The notes under the pieces: model-generated
Told to the model about the DNA's origin: nothing
Databases searched by the model: none
Seen by the model: only the letters and a program-made list of their open reading frames with translations
Position numbers and translations under genes: made by a program
In this document: positions 29,498-38,841 of the stretch, in pieces
How the letters are laid out: every line of letters begins with the position of its first letter
Numbering within the stretch: the first letter of the stretch is position 1
NCBI RefSeq assembly: GCF_013373065.1
Contig: NZ_JABXIN010000012.1
Span: forward strand, 114,309-178,308
Direction: 5' to 3'
Length of the DNA stretch: 64,000 bases
Origin: Algoriphagus sp.
GTDB taxonomy: Bacteria > Bacteroidota > Bacteroidia > Cytophagales > Cyclobacteriaceae

Positions 29498-30583
29498 ATG
29501 CTCACTACTTCCCGAGGGATTGCTGTTGTATTGGCCTTGGCCATTTCGGTCTTGGTAGTAGCTTTTTTATCTTTGGTAGATGAGGCATCGACCCTTGTGA
29601 TACTGGTTGCAGCTGGAGTTGCTTTTTCTACTTCCTACCTCTTAATCTCCATTACCCTTGAATTCCTAGTTTTCCGGGAGATCGGCAACATTTACCAATT
29701 GCTGGAGAAAATTCAAAAGAAAGACCTTTCTGAAATTCAGGAGAAGAAAACCAAATCTTCTATTTCTCCCTTGCGGAAAATCAATGCCGTCATCAATTCC
29801 TATGCACTTGCCCGACAAAAGGAAATTGAAGCACTTCAGAAAAATGCGGAGTTCAGGAGGGAGTTCATTGCAGACATCTCACATGAATTAAAGACTCCCA
29901 TTTTCGCAACCCAAGGATATATCCATACGCTTTTGGACGGTGCTATTGACGACAAGCATGTACGGATGAAATTCTTGAAGCGAGCTGCGAAAAGTCTGGA
30001 CTCCTTGGATAACTTGGTTCAAGACCTCCTAACCCTCAACCAAATGGAAAGCGGGGTGATCAAGTTTGTTTTCGAGGATTTTGACTTAAAAGAATTAATT
30101 GATGAGGTAATCGAGGAATTAGAGCATAAGGCCTCCAAGAGAAACGTTACGATCAACTTCAAATACGATCCGGAAAAATCATACATCACCCATGCAGACC
30201 GTCAAAAAATCTATCGAGTTTGCCAAAATCTGATCTTCAATGCGGTCAAATACAATCACGAGGAAGGAGAAGTTAAGATTTTATTGAAAGCACAAAAGAA
30301 TCACATTCAAGTCGATATCAAGGACGATGGCCAAGGTATTCCACCGGAAGACCTGAAACGGATTTTTGAGCGCTTTTATCGGGTCGAGAAAAGCCGAAAT
30401 AAAAAAGAAGGAGGAACCGGTCTTGGATTGGCTATAGTCAAGCATATCCTGGAAGGTCATAAAAGCAAAATCTCCGTCAGCTCCACCGTAGGCAAAGGGT
30501 CAATTTTTAGTTTTTCATTGCCTTTGGTAAAAGCCAATCCACAAGAAGATTCTCAGAAAATAAGTGAGGGAAGTTTGAAATAA
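29498..30583 (+). CDS. PhoR-like sensor histidine kinase
   Basis: 361 residues. Two N-terminal helices (9-27 and 33-58) with almost no periplasmic loop. H box DISHELKTPIFA with phospho-acceptor His129, N box LIFNAVKYNHE, and G boxes DDGQGIPPEDLKRIFERFYR and GGTGLGLAIVKHI. The short loop means the signal is probably read inside the membrane or through a partner. It follows its response regulator by 3 bp and surely forms an operon with it. Confidence 0.94.
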   Translation: MLTTSRGIAVVLALAISVLVVAFLSLVDEASTLVILVAAGVAFSTSYLLISITLEFLVFREIGNIYQLLEKIQKKDLSEIQEKKTKSSISPLRKINAVINSYALARQKEIEALQKNAEFRREFIADISHELKTPIFATQGYIHTLLDGAIDDKHVRMKFLKRAAKSLDSLDNLVQDLLTLNQMESGVIKFVFEDFDLKELIDEVIEELEHKASKRNVTINFKYDPEKSYITHADRQKIYRVCQNLIFNAVKYNHEEGEVKILLKAQKNHIQVDIKDDGQGIPPEDLKRIFERFYRVEKSRNKKEGGTGLGLAIVKHILEGHKSKISVSSTVGKGSIFSFSLPLVKANPQEDSQKISEGSLK

Positions 30584-30616
30584 TGTGAGTTAATTTTTTA
30601 ACTGTCATTTTCCCTC

Positions 30617-30642
30617 TAACTTTGCAGCCTCTTTGAAGAGGC
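30617..30642 (+). promoter_or_regulatory. -7 element and leader hairpin of the RluA-type gene
   Basis: TAACTTTG at 30617-30624 matches TAnnTTTG exactly. A short palindromic hairpin (GCCTC 30627-30631 with GAGGC 30638-30642) follows at the expected RNA 5' end, just before the ribosome site AGGAG. The hairpin may stabilise the leader. Confidence 0.5.
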
Positions 30643-30652
30643 AGGAGAATCC

Positions 30653-31363
30653 ATGAAGAAAGTAGATTTTCAAAAACTTATTCTGTTTGAAAACGAGGAT
30701 TACCTGGTAATCAACAAGCCGCCTTACCTGTCGAGCTTAGACGATAGGCATGAGGCGCAGAACATCCTGGACCTTGCCAAGGATTACTCAGCAGATGCCC
30801 AGCTGTGTCATCGATTGGACAAGGAGACCTCCGGATGTCTGGTGATTGCCAAGAATCCAGCGGCCTACAGGCACTTGGCCATCCAGTTTGAAAACCGCAA
30901 AGTCAACAAAATCTACCATGCTGTAGTCGAGGGAATCAAAGAATATGAGCAGTTGCTCGTAGACCGAAATCTCGTCGCATCAGCCAAAGGAGTCGCCAAA
31001 GTCAGCAAAGAAGGTAAGCCAGCCCAGACTGTTTTTAATACACTTAAAACGTATCGGGCTCATTCCCTAATTGAATGCAAGCCGATCACGGGTCGATTGC
31101 ATCAAATCCGGATTCATTTGGCTTACCTCAAATCCCCCATTTGTGGGGATGAGCTGTATGGGGGGAGGCCTTTGTACCTTTCTTCATTGAAGCGCCGCTT
31201 CAATCTCAAAAAGGACACAGAAGAGCTGCCGATTATGCAGCGGGTTTCCTTGCATGCTTATTCGATTGAATTTGAGGGACTAGATGGAAAAAAAATTTTC
31301 ATCGAAGCCCCTTATCCGAAGGATTTTCAGGTTTTGATCCATCAATTGGAGAAAACTAATTGA
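30653..31363 (+). CDS. RluA-family pseudouridine synthase
   Basis: 236 residues. Catalytic motif CHRLDKETSGCLVIAKN with the family Asp, preceded by YLVINKPPYL and followed by GRLHQIRIHLAYL. It lacks an N-terminal S4 domain, so it resembles RluC/RluA-type enzymes in compact form. It isomerises uridine to pseudouridine in rRNA or tRNA; the target position cannot be read from sequence. It has its own promoter and a good Shine-Dalgarno site and stands between a two-component pair and the ribosomal protein genes. Confidence 0.92.
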   Translation: MKKVDFQKLILFENEDYLVINKPPYLSSLDDRHEAQNILDLAKDYSADAQLCHRLDKETSGCLVIAKNPAAYRHLAIQFENRKVNKIYHAVVEGIKEYEQLLVDRNLVASAKGVAKVSKEGKPAQTVFNTLKTYRAHSLIECKPITGRLHQIRIHLAYLKSPICGDELYGGRPLYLSSLKRRFNLKKDTEELPIMQRVSLHAYSIEFEGLDGKKIFIEAPYPKDFQVLIHQLEKTN

Positions 31364-31442
31364 TTTTCAACCAAAATATCCATCAAAAATTCAGTATTCA
31401 GATGCTAAACCTATGAAAATTAGGAGGTAGCATTTGAAATAT

Positions 31443-31474
31443 TTTGCATGGAAAATAAAATACTTCTATCTTTG
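31443..31474 (+). promoter_or_regulatory. Promoter of the rplM-rpsI-rpsB unit
   Basis: TTTG (31443-31446), a 20-bp spacer, then TATCTTTG (31467-31474), matching the Bacteroidota -33/-7 consensus. Transcription would start near 31480, leaving a ~50-nt leader containing a small CCC/GGG hairpin before the rplM start. Confidence 0.7.
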
Positions 31475-31530
31475 TGTCCCTTTTTGGGGGTCGAAAACAT
31501 TTAACAAGCTAAAAATTAAACAGTTACACA

Positions 31531-31974
31531 GTGGATACTTTAAGCTATAAGACCATATCTGCTAACGACGCGACTGTAGACAAGCAATGGGTGGTAGTGG
31601 ATGCCCAAGCTGCAGTTTTGGGTCGATTGGCCAGTGAGGTAGCAAGAATCTTAAGGGGGAAAAACAAGCCGAATTTCACCCCGCACGTGGATTGTGGTGA
31701 CAATGTCATTGTAATCAACGCAGACAAAGTTCGATTGACCGGTAAAAAGTGGGACGAAAAAGTTTACGTTCGCCATACCGGATATCCAGGAGGACAGCGA
31801 ATTTCTACTCCTAGATTGTTGAAGCAAAAGTCTTCAGCCATCTTGGTTGAGAAAGCTGTAAGAGGCATGTTGCCTAAAAACAGACTCGGAAGAAAAATGT
31901 ACGGAAACTTGTACGTGTATGAAGGAGCTGAGCACCCACATGAAGCACAGCAGCCTAAAACCATCACGCTCTAA
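31531..31974 (+). CDS. rplM: 50S ribosomal protein L13
   Basis: 147 residues from a GTG start at 31531. The conserved body is complete: WVVVDAQAAVLGRLASEVAR, KVYVRHTGYPGG and AVRGMLPKNRLGRKM. L13 is an early-assembly protein of the large subunit. The gene is 12 bp upstream of rpsI, the universal pairing of these two genes, and carries a consensus promoter. Confidence 0.97.
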   Translation: MDTLSYKTISANDATVDKQWVVVDAQAAVLGRLASEVARILRGKNKPNFTPHVDCGDNVIVINADKVRLTGKKWDEKVYVRHTGYPGGQRISTPRLLKQKSSAILVEKAVRGMLPKNRLGRKMYGNLYVYEGAEHPHEAQQPKTITL

Positions 31975-31986
31975 TCGTAATAACTC

Positions 31987-32373
31987 ATGGATGTAATCAA
32001 TACAATCGGTAGAAGAAAAACCTCAGTAGCCCGAATCTATTTACAGCCGGGTAAAGGAGAAATCACCGTAAACAAGCAGTCTTTGGAAAAATACTTTCCA
32101 TTTGACCTTCACCAAATCGTGGTTAAACAACCATTGACTTTGGTAGGTGAAGACGGCAACTTCGACATCAAAATCAATGTTGATGGTGGCGGAATCAAAG
32201 GGCAGGCTGAAGCAGCCAGAATGGCCATCGCAAGAGCTTTGTGCGAAGTAAACGAAGAGCACAGAGGTCCATTGAAAAAAGAAGGATTCTTGACTCGTGA
32301 CCCTCGTATGGTCGAGCGTAAGAAGCCAGGTAGAAGAAAAGCACGAAGAAGATTCCAGTTCTCCAAGCGTTAA
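31987..32373 (+). CDS. rpsI: 30S ribosomal protein S9
   Basis: 128 residues. The start IGRRKTSVARIYLQPGKGEI and the basic C-terminus ending FQFSKR, which reaches the ribosomal P site, are intact. It sits between rplM (12 bp) and rpsB (39 bp) in one operon. Confidence 0.97.
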   Translation: MDVINTIGRRKTSVARIYLQPGKGEITVNKQSLEKYFPFDLHQIVVKQPLTLVGEDGNFDIKINVDGGGIKGQAEAARMAIARALCEVNEEHRGPLKKEGFLTRDPRMVERKKPGRRKARRRFQFSKR

Positions 32374-32412
32374 TCGGAACATTCTTCCTCATATTAGAAA
32401 CCAATTTATTTC

Positions 32413-33174
32413 ATGTCAAAAATCGAATACAAAGACTTATTGGATGCTGGTGTTCACTTCGGACACTTGACGAGAAAGTGGGATCCCCGTATGGCTCCAT
32501 ACATCTTCATGGAGAAGAACGGAATCCATATTATCGACCTTAATAAAACGCTTGCCTGCCTCGAAGAAGCATCCGCTGCAGTCAAGCAGATCGTAAGATC
32601 CGGCAAAAAAGTAATGTTCGTCGCTACTAAAAAACAGGCTAAAGACCTAGTAGCTGATGAAGCACGTCGTCTAAACATGCCTTTCGTGACCGAAAGATGG
32701 TTGGGTGGTATGTTGACCAACTTCGCTACAATCAGAAAATCCTTGAAGAAAATGTCTTCTTTGGATAAAATGATGAAGGAAGATGCCTTCAAAAACATGG
32801 CGAAGAAGGAAAGATTGATGATCTCTCGTCAAAAAGAGAAAATGGAAAACGTCTTGGGCGGTATCGCTGACCTGACTAGACTTCCAGCTGCTCTTTTCAT
32901 CGTGGACATCAAGCGTGAGCACATTGCGATTGCCGAAGCACAAAAGCTTGGTATCCCTGTTTTCGCATTGGTAGATACAAACTCCAACCCTAATGAGGTA
33001 GATTTCCCTATCCCTGCCAATGATGACGCTTTCAAATCAGTTAATCTACTCGTTAAAGCATTCGGTGCGGCTATTGAAGAAGGCCTAGCTGAGCGCAAGA
33101 AAGAGAAGGAAGAAGCTAAACTTTCCGAAGAGGAAGAGGCTAAAAGAGCCGTTGACGCTGAAACCAAAGAGTAA
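32413..33174 (+). CDS. rpsB: 30S ribosomal protein S2
   Basis: 253 residues. Conserved blocks [37 protein letters not shown] and [13 protein letters not shown] are present, with an acidic, Glu-rich tail. S2 joins late in small-subunit assembly and helps bind S1. Strong terminator 28 bp after the stop, so read-through into tsf is likely limited. Confidence 0.97.
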   Translation: MSKIEYKDLLDAGVHFGHLTRKWDPRMAPYIFMEKNGIHIIDLNKTLACLEEASAAVKQIVRSGKKVMFVATKKQAKDLVADEARRLNMPFVTERWLGGMLTNFATIRKSLKKMSSLDKMMKEDAFKNMAKKERLMISRQKEKMENVLGGIADLTRLPAALFIVDIKREHIAIAEAQKLGIPVFALVDTNSNPNEVDFPIPANDDAFKSVNLLVKAFGAAIEEGLAERKKEKEEAKLSEEEEAKRAVDAETKE

Positions 33175-33201
33175 TCCCACTCCTGATTTTGAAATAGTTT
33201 A

Positions 33202-33240
33202 AAAAATTGAACATCTGGTCCCGGCCGATGTTCAATTTTT
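33202..33240 (+). terminator. Strong terminator/attenuator between rpsB and tsf
   Basis: A perfect 14-bp stem (33202-33215 with 33227-33240), 11-nt GC-rich loop, and T run reaching 33241. In many bacteria rpsB and tsf are co-transcribed; here a complete terminator divides them. Confidence 0.88.
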
Positions 33241-33347
33241 TGTTTTATCTGATAAGGACCAATAATCCCACTCATTATTCAAGCCCTGCGTATAAACAGG
33301 CATTTACTAGAAATAATTATCGTTTAATTCCATAAACAGACCCGAAA

Positions 33348-34178
33348 ATGGCAATTACTGCACAAGACGTAAACAAATTGAGACAAATGACCGGTGCCGG
33401 TATGATGGATTGCAAAAAAGCCTTGACAGAAGCTGAAGGCGATTTTGAAAAAGCAATCGACATCCTCCGTAAAAAAGGTCAAAAAGTATCTGCTTCCAGA
33501 GCTGATCGCGAAACTAAAGAAGGTGTTGTAGTAACACACGTAAGCGCAGACGGAACAAAAGGAACTATTCTTTCTCTTACTTGCGAAACTGACTTCGTGG
33601 CTAAAAACGAAGAGTTCGGCGCGTTCGCAAATACCTTGTTGAACCTAGCGGTAGAAAATGGTGCTGCTTCTAAAGAAGCTATCATGGCTTTGCCTATCGA
33701 AGGAATCACCGTAGCGGAGAAAATCGTTGAAATGACCGGTAAAATCGGTGAGAAAATTGACGTATCTCACTTTGAAATCGTTTCTGCCGAGGCTGTTGTT
33801 CCTTACATCCACTCCAATGGCAAATTGGGTGTTTTGGTAGGTTTGACCAACACTAACGGTGCAGACGTAGAAGAAGCTGGAAAAGACGTGGCGATGCAAA
33901 TTGCTGCGATGAATCCAGTGGCTGTTGACAAAGACGGTGTTGATGCTTCTGTAATCGAACGTGAAATCGAAGTAGGTAAAGAGCAAGCTAGAGCTGAAGG
34001 TAAGCCTGAAGAAATGTTGGAAAAAATTGCTTTGGGTAAGTTGAACAAGTTCTACAAAGAAAACACTTTATTGAGCCAGCAGTTCGTAAAAGACAGCAGT
34101 AAGACCATCGCTCAGTACCTAGACGGTGTAAGCAAAGGCTTGACTGTTGCAGCATTTAAGCGAGTTTCTATCGGATAA
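33348..34178 (+). CDS. tsf: Elongation factor Ts
   Basis: 276 residues, full length. The UBA-like start VNKLRQMTGAGMMDCKKALT and the core TDFVAKNEEF are present. EF-Ts exchanges GDP for GTP on EF-Tu. It lies 173 bp downstream of rpsB behind a strong terminator, and ends in a two-way terminator shared with pgk. Confidence 0.96.
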   Translation: MAITAQDVNKLRQMTGAGMMDCKKALTEAEGDFEKAIDILRKKGQKVSASRADRETKEGVVVTHVSADGTKGTILSLTCETDFVAKNEEFGAFANTLLNLAVENGAASKEAIMALPIEGITVAEKIVEMTGKIGEKIDVSHFEIVSAEAVVPYIHSNGKLGVLVGLTNTNGADVEEAGKDVAMQIAAMNPVAVDKDGVDASVIEREIEVGKEQARAEGKPEEMLEKIALGKLNKFYKENTLLSQQFVKDSSKTIAQYLDGVSKGLTVAAFKRVSIG

Positions 34179-34197
34179 TTTATTTCCGACTCATCAT

Positions 34198-34234
34198 AAA
34201 AAAACCCTTTCTGTTAATTCAGGAAGGGTTTTTT
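34198..34234. terminator. Bidirectional terminator between tsf and pgk
   Basis: A ~15-bp stem (34198/34199-34213 with 34220-34234, one G-U pair) around a 6-nt loop has an A run on the left and T run on the right, so it can stop both convergent transcripts. Confidence 0.88.
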
Positions 34235-34251
34235 AGTTTCTGTTTTTCTAA

Positions 34252-35451
34252 TCAAGGTTCCAATGCAGCCACACCCGGAAGTTCTTTTCCTTCCATATAC
34301 TCCAGCAAAGCACCTCCACCTGTAGATACAAAAGAAACCTCATCTCCATAGCCAAACTTGTTGACGGCAGCAGCAGAGTCTCCCCCACCAATCAATGAAT
34401 AGGCTCCATTTTTCGTTGCTTCTACCACGGCTTCAGCTATTGCTTTGGTACCTTTATCGAAAGATTCCATTTCAAAAACACCCATAGGTCCGTTCCATAG
34501 AATGGTCTTTGACTTCAAAATCGTTTCTGCAAAAAGCTCGCGGGTTTTCGGACCAATATCCAAGCCCATCCAACCGTCAGGAATTTCACCTTTATTCGCC
34601 AAACCTTGTTCAGCATCATTCGCAAAAGCCTTTGAAATCACGGTGTCAAGGGGAAGAATCAAATTTACGCCTTTCGCTTTGGCTTTCTCCATCAACTCCA
34701 ATACAAAGTCCAACTTATCGGCCTCCAACAAAGAATCTCCGATGGTTCCCCCTTGAGCCTTGGCAAAGGTATAAGACATACCACCTCCTATGATTAGGTT
34801 ATCAACTTTATCCAACAAGCGCTCAATAATCAAAATCTTATCTGAAATCTTAGCTCCTCCCATAATTGCAGTGTAAGGTCGCTCAGGGTTCCCCAATACC
34901 TTATCAGCATTTTTCAATTCGGAAAGCATTAGGTAGCCACACACTTTCTCAGTAAAAAACTGGGCAATCACCGCAGTCGATGCATGTGCCCGGTGCGCTG
35001 TTCCAAAAGCATCATTTACATAGATATTTCCCAAAGATGCCAATTTCTTCGCAAATTCAGGGTCTCCTTTTTCTTCTTCTTTATAAAACCGAAGGTTTTC
35101 CAAAAGCAACACCTCTCCCGGCTTCAACCCAAGCGCCAACATCTCTGCTTCTTCTCCGATGCAATCCTGCGCAAACTTTACAGGCCTTCCCAAGGCTTTT
35201 TCCAAATCCAACACAATGTGCCGCAATGAAAATCTATCTTCCGGTCCATTTTTCGGTCTTCCCAGGTGGGACATCAAAATAGCAGAACCGCCATCGTTTA
35301 AGATTTTCTCAATGGTAGGAATAGCAGCTTGGATACGGGTATCATCAGTTACTTTCAAATGATCATCCAGGGGAACGTTAAAGTCCACCCGAATGAGCGC
35401 TTTCATACCCTCAAAGCTCAGGTTGTCTAGATGTTTTATTCTAGGATTCAT
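34252..35451 (-). CDS. pgk: Phosphoglycerate kinase
   Basis: 399 residues. N-terminal substrate domain with IRVDFNVPL and [10 protein letters not shown]; nucleotide domain with [27 protein letters not shown] and [11 protein letters not shown]. It transfers phosphate from 1,3-bisphosphoglycerate to ADP in glycolysis. Single-gene unit between tsf and the comEC-tsaC run. Confidence 0.97.
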   Translation of the reverse strand: MNPRIKHLDNLSFEGMKALIRVDFNVPLDDHLKVTDDTRIQAAIPTIEKILNDGGSAILMSHLGRPKNGPEDRFSLRHIVLDLEKALGRPVKFAQDCIGEEAEMLALGLKPGEVLLLENLRFYKEEEKGDPEFAKKLASLGNIYVNDAFGTAHRAHASTAVIAQFFTEKVCGYLMLSELKNADKVLGNPERPYTAIMGGAKISDKILIIERLLDKVDNLIIGGGMSYTFAKAQGGTIGDSLLEADKLDFVLELMEKAKAKGVNLILPLDTVISKAFANDAEQGLANKGEIPDGWMGLDIGPKTRELFAETILKSKTILWNGPMGVFEMESFDKGTKAIAEAVVEATKNGAYSLIGGGDSAAAVNKFGYGDEVSFVSTGGGALLEYMEGKELPGVAALEP

Positions 35452-35556
35452 AAAATAGGTGTTAATAGATTATCAAAATTGGAAAAACACGGTCGAATTT
35501 ATCAAAGTTTCTAACAAAAACCGACTTTCCTGAAACAGGAAATGAAGGCTATGCAA

Positions 35557-36522
35557 TTAACCTTTTGCTGCCGCTCTTCTTAGGCGATCATTTATAGCAC
35601 GACCCAAGCCATGCTCGGGCATTAATTCCGCTACTATAACCGAAGCTCCTGATTGGTCCAATTGACGTAGATAATCAAAAAGATTTTTAGCCGCTTCCAC
35701 CAAATCCCCAGATGGGCTCAGTTGAAATTGCGGAGAAGGACCATCTAAGGAAAATCGCTTATTCAGACTCAATACACCAAAGGGTATTTCCCGTTGTAAC
35801 ATCTCAGGAACCAGCTCATTTAGATCACCTAGAATAAATTCTTTGGAAGGTGCATAATGACTTTTTAAAAGTCCAGGAGCTGCTGGATTAGAGGAACTAT
35901 GGGATTTGATTTCCACTTCTCCAACTAGTTCAGTGATTAGGTTCAAATCCAAACCACCCAAACGATAAATAGTGACTTTCCCCTCCTCTATTCCTACAAT
36001 GGTGCTTTCCAAACCCACTTCGCAACTTCCGCCATCTAAAATATAGGGGATTTGCTCACCCAATTGCTGGGCTACGTGGGATGCCTTTGTAGGACTGATA
36101 TAGCCAAAGGGATTAGCGCTGGGAGCAGCCAAAGGAAAATCCAATTCCCTTAAGAGCCTTAAGGTGAGCGGATGCTTAGGAATCCTTACCGCAACTCGGT
36201 TTAATCCAGCGGTCACCAAATCAGGGATAATATCCTGTTTTTCCAGTAATAAAGTCAGAGGACCTGGCCAGAACTTTTCAGCAAGCTGTTGAAGCGGTTC
36301 AGGAATCCCCTTGACAAATGAATTGATTTTTTCAATCGAATCGGTGTGAACGATCAAAGGATCAAAAGAAGGTCGATTTTTAGTTTGAAAAATTTTCGCG
36401 ACAGCATCCACATTCAAGGCATTTCCGGCTAACCCATAGACTGTCTCTGTAGGAATTCCTACCAGTTGGCCAGCCTCCAAAAATCCCTTTGCCTTATTGA
36501 TGTCCTGACCGATCAAAGCCAT
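35557..36522 (-). CDS. L-threonylcarbamoyladenylate synthase, Sua5 type
   Basis: 321 residues, so the longer Sua5 form rather than the short TsaC. The YrdC-like catalytic domain (1-~200) shows GIPTETVYGLAGNA, TKNRPSFDPLIVH and APSANPFGYISPT. A linker with PGLLKSHYAPSKEF leads to a C-terminal Sua5 domain. It makes threonylcarbamoyl-AMP for t6A37 in ANN-decoding tRNAs. It is the last gene of an eight-gene minus-strand run, 1 bp after the TPR gene. Confidence 0.94.
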   Translation of the reverse strand: MALIGQDINKAKGFLEAGQLVGIPTETVYGLAGNALNVDAVAKIFQTKNRPSFDPLIVHTDSIEKINSFVKGIPEPLQQLAEKFWPGPLTLLLEKQDIIPDLVTAGLNRVAVRIPKHPLTLRLLRELDFPLAAPSANPFGYISPTKASHVAQQLGEQIPYILDGGSCEVGLESTIVGIEEGKVTIYRLGGLDLNLITELVGEVEIKSHSSSNPAAPGLLKSHYAPSKEFILGDLNELVPEMLQREIPFGVLSLNKRFSLDGPSPQFQLSPSGDLVEAAKNLFDYLRQLDQSGASVIVAELMPEHGLGRAINDRLRRAAAKG

Positions 36523-36523
36523 C

Positions 36524-37252
36524 TTATTGACAGAAGTCTTTTACCCAACTTTCGGCCTCTTGGTACCCGAGAGAAAGCGCCATTTTCAGATCCGCACAAC
36601 CCTCGGATTTTTCATTCAAAGCACTCAAACGCGTTACTCCTAATAAATAATAGGCTGCACCATTTTTAGGATCCAAGTTGACGGCATTGGTTAAGGATTC
36701 CAATGCACCGATCGGATCATTATTCCCCATTTGGGCTTTCCCTTTATTGAAGTAGACTAAGGCTTGGTTAGGATTGACTTGCAAAGCCATATCAAAATCA
36801 AGAATGGCGTCTTCGTAATACTCAATGCCCAAAAGAGCCAAACCCCGATTGTAATAAATATCCGTTTGCTGAGGATCTAGGCGGTTAGCCATGTTGTAAT
36901 CAGAGACAGCTTCTTTCAAGTTTCCCAATTCAAAATGTGCATTCCCTCGGTTAAACCACGGCTTATAACTGGCGGAATCTACCTCGATCGCTTCTGAAAA
37001 AACAGAAATTGCTTCCTTGTATTTCTCTTGTTGGAATAAGGCTACACCCTTTGCATTGATAGCCTGACTTTGACCAGCATTTTTCTCCAAGACCCGATCA
37101 AAAATGGACACCGCATCCTCCCACTGTTGGGTATCCATTTTTTCCATTCCTGCTTGCATCAACTCTTCCTCGCTAGGCGAGCAGGCGATGAGTCCGAAGA
37201 CCAGCAGCCCTAACATCCAAATTTTTTTCACTTTTGCTTTTATTTTGGGCAA
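36524..37252 (-). CDS. TPR-repeat lipoprotein
   Basis: 242 residues. A lipoprotein signal (MLGLLVFGLIACS) is followed by about five TPR units, for example AISVFSEAIEVDSASYKPWF, AVSDYNMANRLDPQQTDIYY and AILDFDMALQVNPNQALVYF. TPR lipoproteins act as adaptors in envelope complexes, but no partner is indicated. It is 10 bp after the thioesterase gene and 1 bp before tsaC, so it is co-transcribed. Confidence 0.9.
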   Translation of the reverse strand: MPKIKAKVKKIWMLGLLVFGLIACSPSEEELMQAGMEKMDTQQWEDAVSIFDRVLEKNAGQSQAINAKGVALFQQEKYKEAISVFSEAIEVDSASYKPWFNRGNAHFELGNLKEAVSDYNMANRLDPQQTDIYYNRGLALLGIEYYEDAILDFDMALQVNPNQALVYFNKGKAQMGNNDPIGALESLTNAVNLDPKNGAAYYLLGVTRLSALNEKSEGCADLKMALSLGYQEAESWVKDFCQ

Positions 37253-37262
37253 AGATAGGCAA

Positions 37263-37694
37263 TCAGGCGCTTTTGCGAAGATCTGCTTCTAAAATCTCCC
37301 GATAAGAAGTAGGAATGGAAACAGGCTTCATGTTTTTCATTGAAACAGAAACCATCACGGTTTTACACCTTGCAAAAATCGTCTCTCCCCTTTCATCCAC
37401 TAGAACCTGTTCCAAATCAAAGGATGTGTTGCCCAAACGACTGCAACGTACCCAAGCTTTGACCTGATCTTCCATATGAATGGGTTTAAGGTAATCCAGT
37501 TCAATTCGCGCCACTACTGTCCCTACTTCCATGATATTCCAACCACAGCGGTCATATAGGTACAGGGCACGAGCATGCTCAAAATAATTGAAATAGATTC
37601 CATTATTGACATGCATGTATCCATCAATATCAGAGAAACGGACTTGGATGGGTACCGAAAAATCAAACTTTTCTTGAAAATCTTTGGGATTCAT
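37263..37694 (-). CDS. Hotdog-fold acyl-CoA thioesterase (4HBT/YbgC-like)
   Basis: 143 residues, single hotdog domain. The catalytic-type motif is VRFSDIDGYMHVNNGIYF with Asp before the helix, followed by FEHARALYL. Such enzymes hydrolyse acyl-CoA or acyl-ACP thioesters in the cytoplasm; chain length preference cannot be predicted. It sits 3 bp downstream of the NUDIX gene. Confidence 0.88.
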   Translation of the reverse strand: MNPKDFQEKFDFSVPIQVRFSDIDGYMHVNNGIYFNYFEHARALYLYDRCGWNIMEVGTVVARIELDYLKPIHMEDQVKAWVRCSRLGNTSFDLEQVLVDERGETIFARCKTVMVSVSMKNMKPVSIPTSYREILEADLRKSA

Positions 37695-37697
37695 AGC

Positions 37698-38249
37698 CTA
37701 CAGCAAAATCTCAGATTTACTGGTTTTCTCCAGCATTCGCAGGATGGAAGGATTATAACCAATCATATCTGCTACTGAATCAAAACTGAACCACGCCAAG
37801 GAAATACTTTCGTCGCTTATTTGTAAAGGCTCATTCATGTCTGCCTCTAGCAGAAAGCGTACGTCATAATGGTAATGTTCGGGAACATGTGGCCTCTCAG
37901 GGATAATATGCTTATCCAGATCAAAAATTTGCTCCTCCACCAAACGAAGATTCTGAAGTCCACTCTCTTCCTGGGCTTCTTTTAGTGCCACCTCGATCAA
38001 GTTTTCATTTCCATCGGCATGACCTCCAAGTTGTAGCCAGCGACCCAATTTTCGGTGTAAAGTCAACAAGGTGTGGGTTCGTTTTTTATTGACGATCCAC
38101 GAAGAGGCTGTAAAGTGTCCTGCAAGTCGCTCTCGCTTATAGGCGAGCGGATCTTGGGTCAAGTCTGCAAAATCGGCAATAAACGCAGCTTCCTCCTCAT
38201 AAGGAGTTCGGTACAGTTCCAGTTGTTTTTGAAAGGTAAATCTATCCAT
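37698..38249 (-). CDS. NUDIX hydrolase
   Basis: 183 residues. The Nudix box is present as GHADGNENLIEVALKEAQEE (Gx5Ex7[RK]EUxEE), with Lys in place of the usual Arg. A preceding stretch LGRWLQLGG supports the fold. These enzymes cleave nucleoside diphosphates linked to another group. Its start overlaps the stop of the upstream unknown gene by 8 nt. Confidence 0.9.
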   Translation of the reverse strand: MDRFTFQKQLELYRTPYEEEAAFIADFADLTQDPLAYKRERLAGHFTASSWIVNKKRTHTLLTLHRKLGRWLQLGGHADGNENLIEVALKEAQEESGLQNLRLVEEQIFDLDKHIIPERPHVPEHYHYDVRFLLEADMNEPLQISDESISLAWFSFDSVADMIGYNPSILRMLEKTSKSEILL

Positions 38250-38841
38250 GCTTGGTTTCGAATAATCGATCTATCATTTGGTCGAAAGGTTGAGCATCTT
38301 CGTAAAGCCGATCCGAATAGACGGTTACTAGGAGCTTGAGGTAACTGGGTTTATTATCAATACTGATTTTTTCAATACTTACATTTCCGAAAAGCTGAGA
38401 AATCCGCTGATTTTCGGAAGGTGCTTGCAAGGGAGGTTTCAGGTAAAACTTTTCGGTAACCTTCACTTGGTCGTTGATCTCTTCCATTTTCCGATCCAAA
38501 CTCACCTGCTTATACCCCAAAGCTAGGATGCGTCGTGAAAAAGCCAAGAAAAGCTTGGAAAAAGTTTCAGGAGTAAAGGGAGGCTCGAAAGTTACTGCAA
38601 AGCCATTGGCATAGGGAGATTGAAATAAATGAACCTGAGGTGTCTCTTGAATTCCGGTTCGTTTGAGGTGAAAGTTCCTGTAAATCCTATCAAAAATATC
38701 AATAGCTTGAGGTGAATCCATCCATTGATCAATCTCGTTCAGGTCGGCTTCCTTGACCTCATAATTTTCTTTCACCCGAACAGGAGTTTTTGATGGGTTT
38801 TTAAAAATTTTACCAAAAAGGTCATCGAAGAAACTATTCAT
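38242..38841 (-). CDS. Unknown conserved-looking protein locked in the recQ operon
   Basis: 199 residues with no signal peptide or membrane helix and no motif I recognise. A basic start (MNSFFDDLFGKIFKNPSK) leads to a mixed alpha/beta body with FQSPYANGFAVTFEPPFTPE and LFGNVSIEKISIDNKPSYLK. It overlaps recQ by 8 nt upstream and the NUDIX gene by 8 nt downstream, a strong sign of a real, translationally coupled gene. Being a distant relative of an assembly or cytoskeletal protein is possible but unsupported. Confidence 0.8.
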   Translation of the reverse strand: MNSFFDDLFGKIFKNPSKTPVRVKENYEVKEADLNEIDQWMDSPQAIDIFDRIYRNFHLKRTGIQETPQVHLFQSPYANGFAVTFEPPFTPETFSKLFLAFSRRILALGYKQVSLDRKMEEINDQVKVTEKFYLKPPLQAPSENQRISQLFGNVSIEKISIDNKPSYLKLLVTVYSDRLYEDAQPFDQMIDRLFETKHG

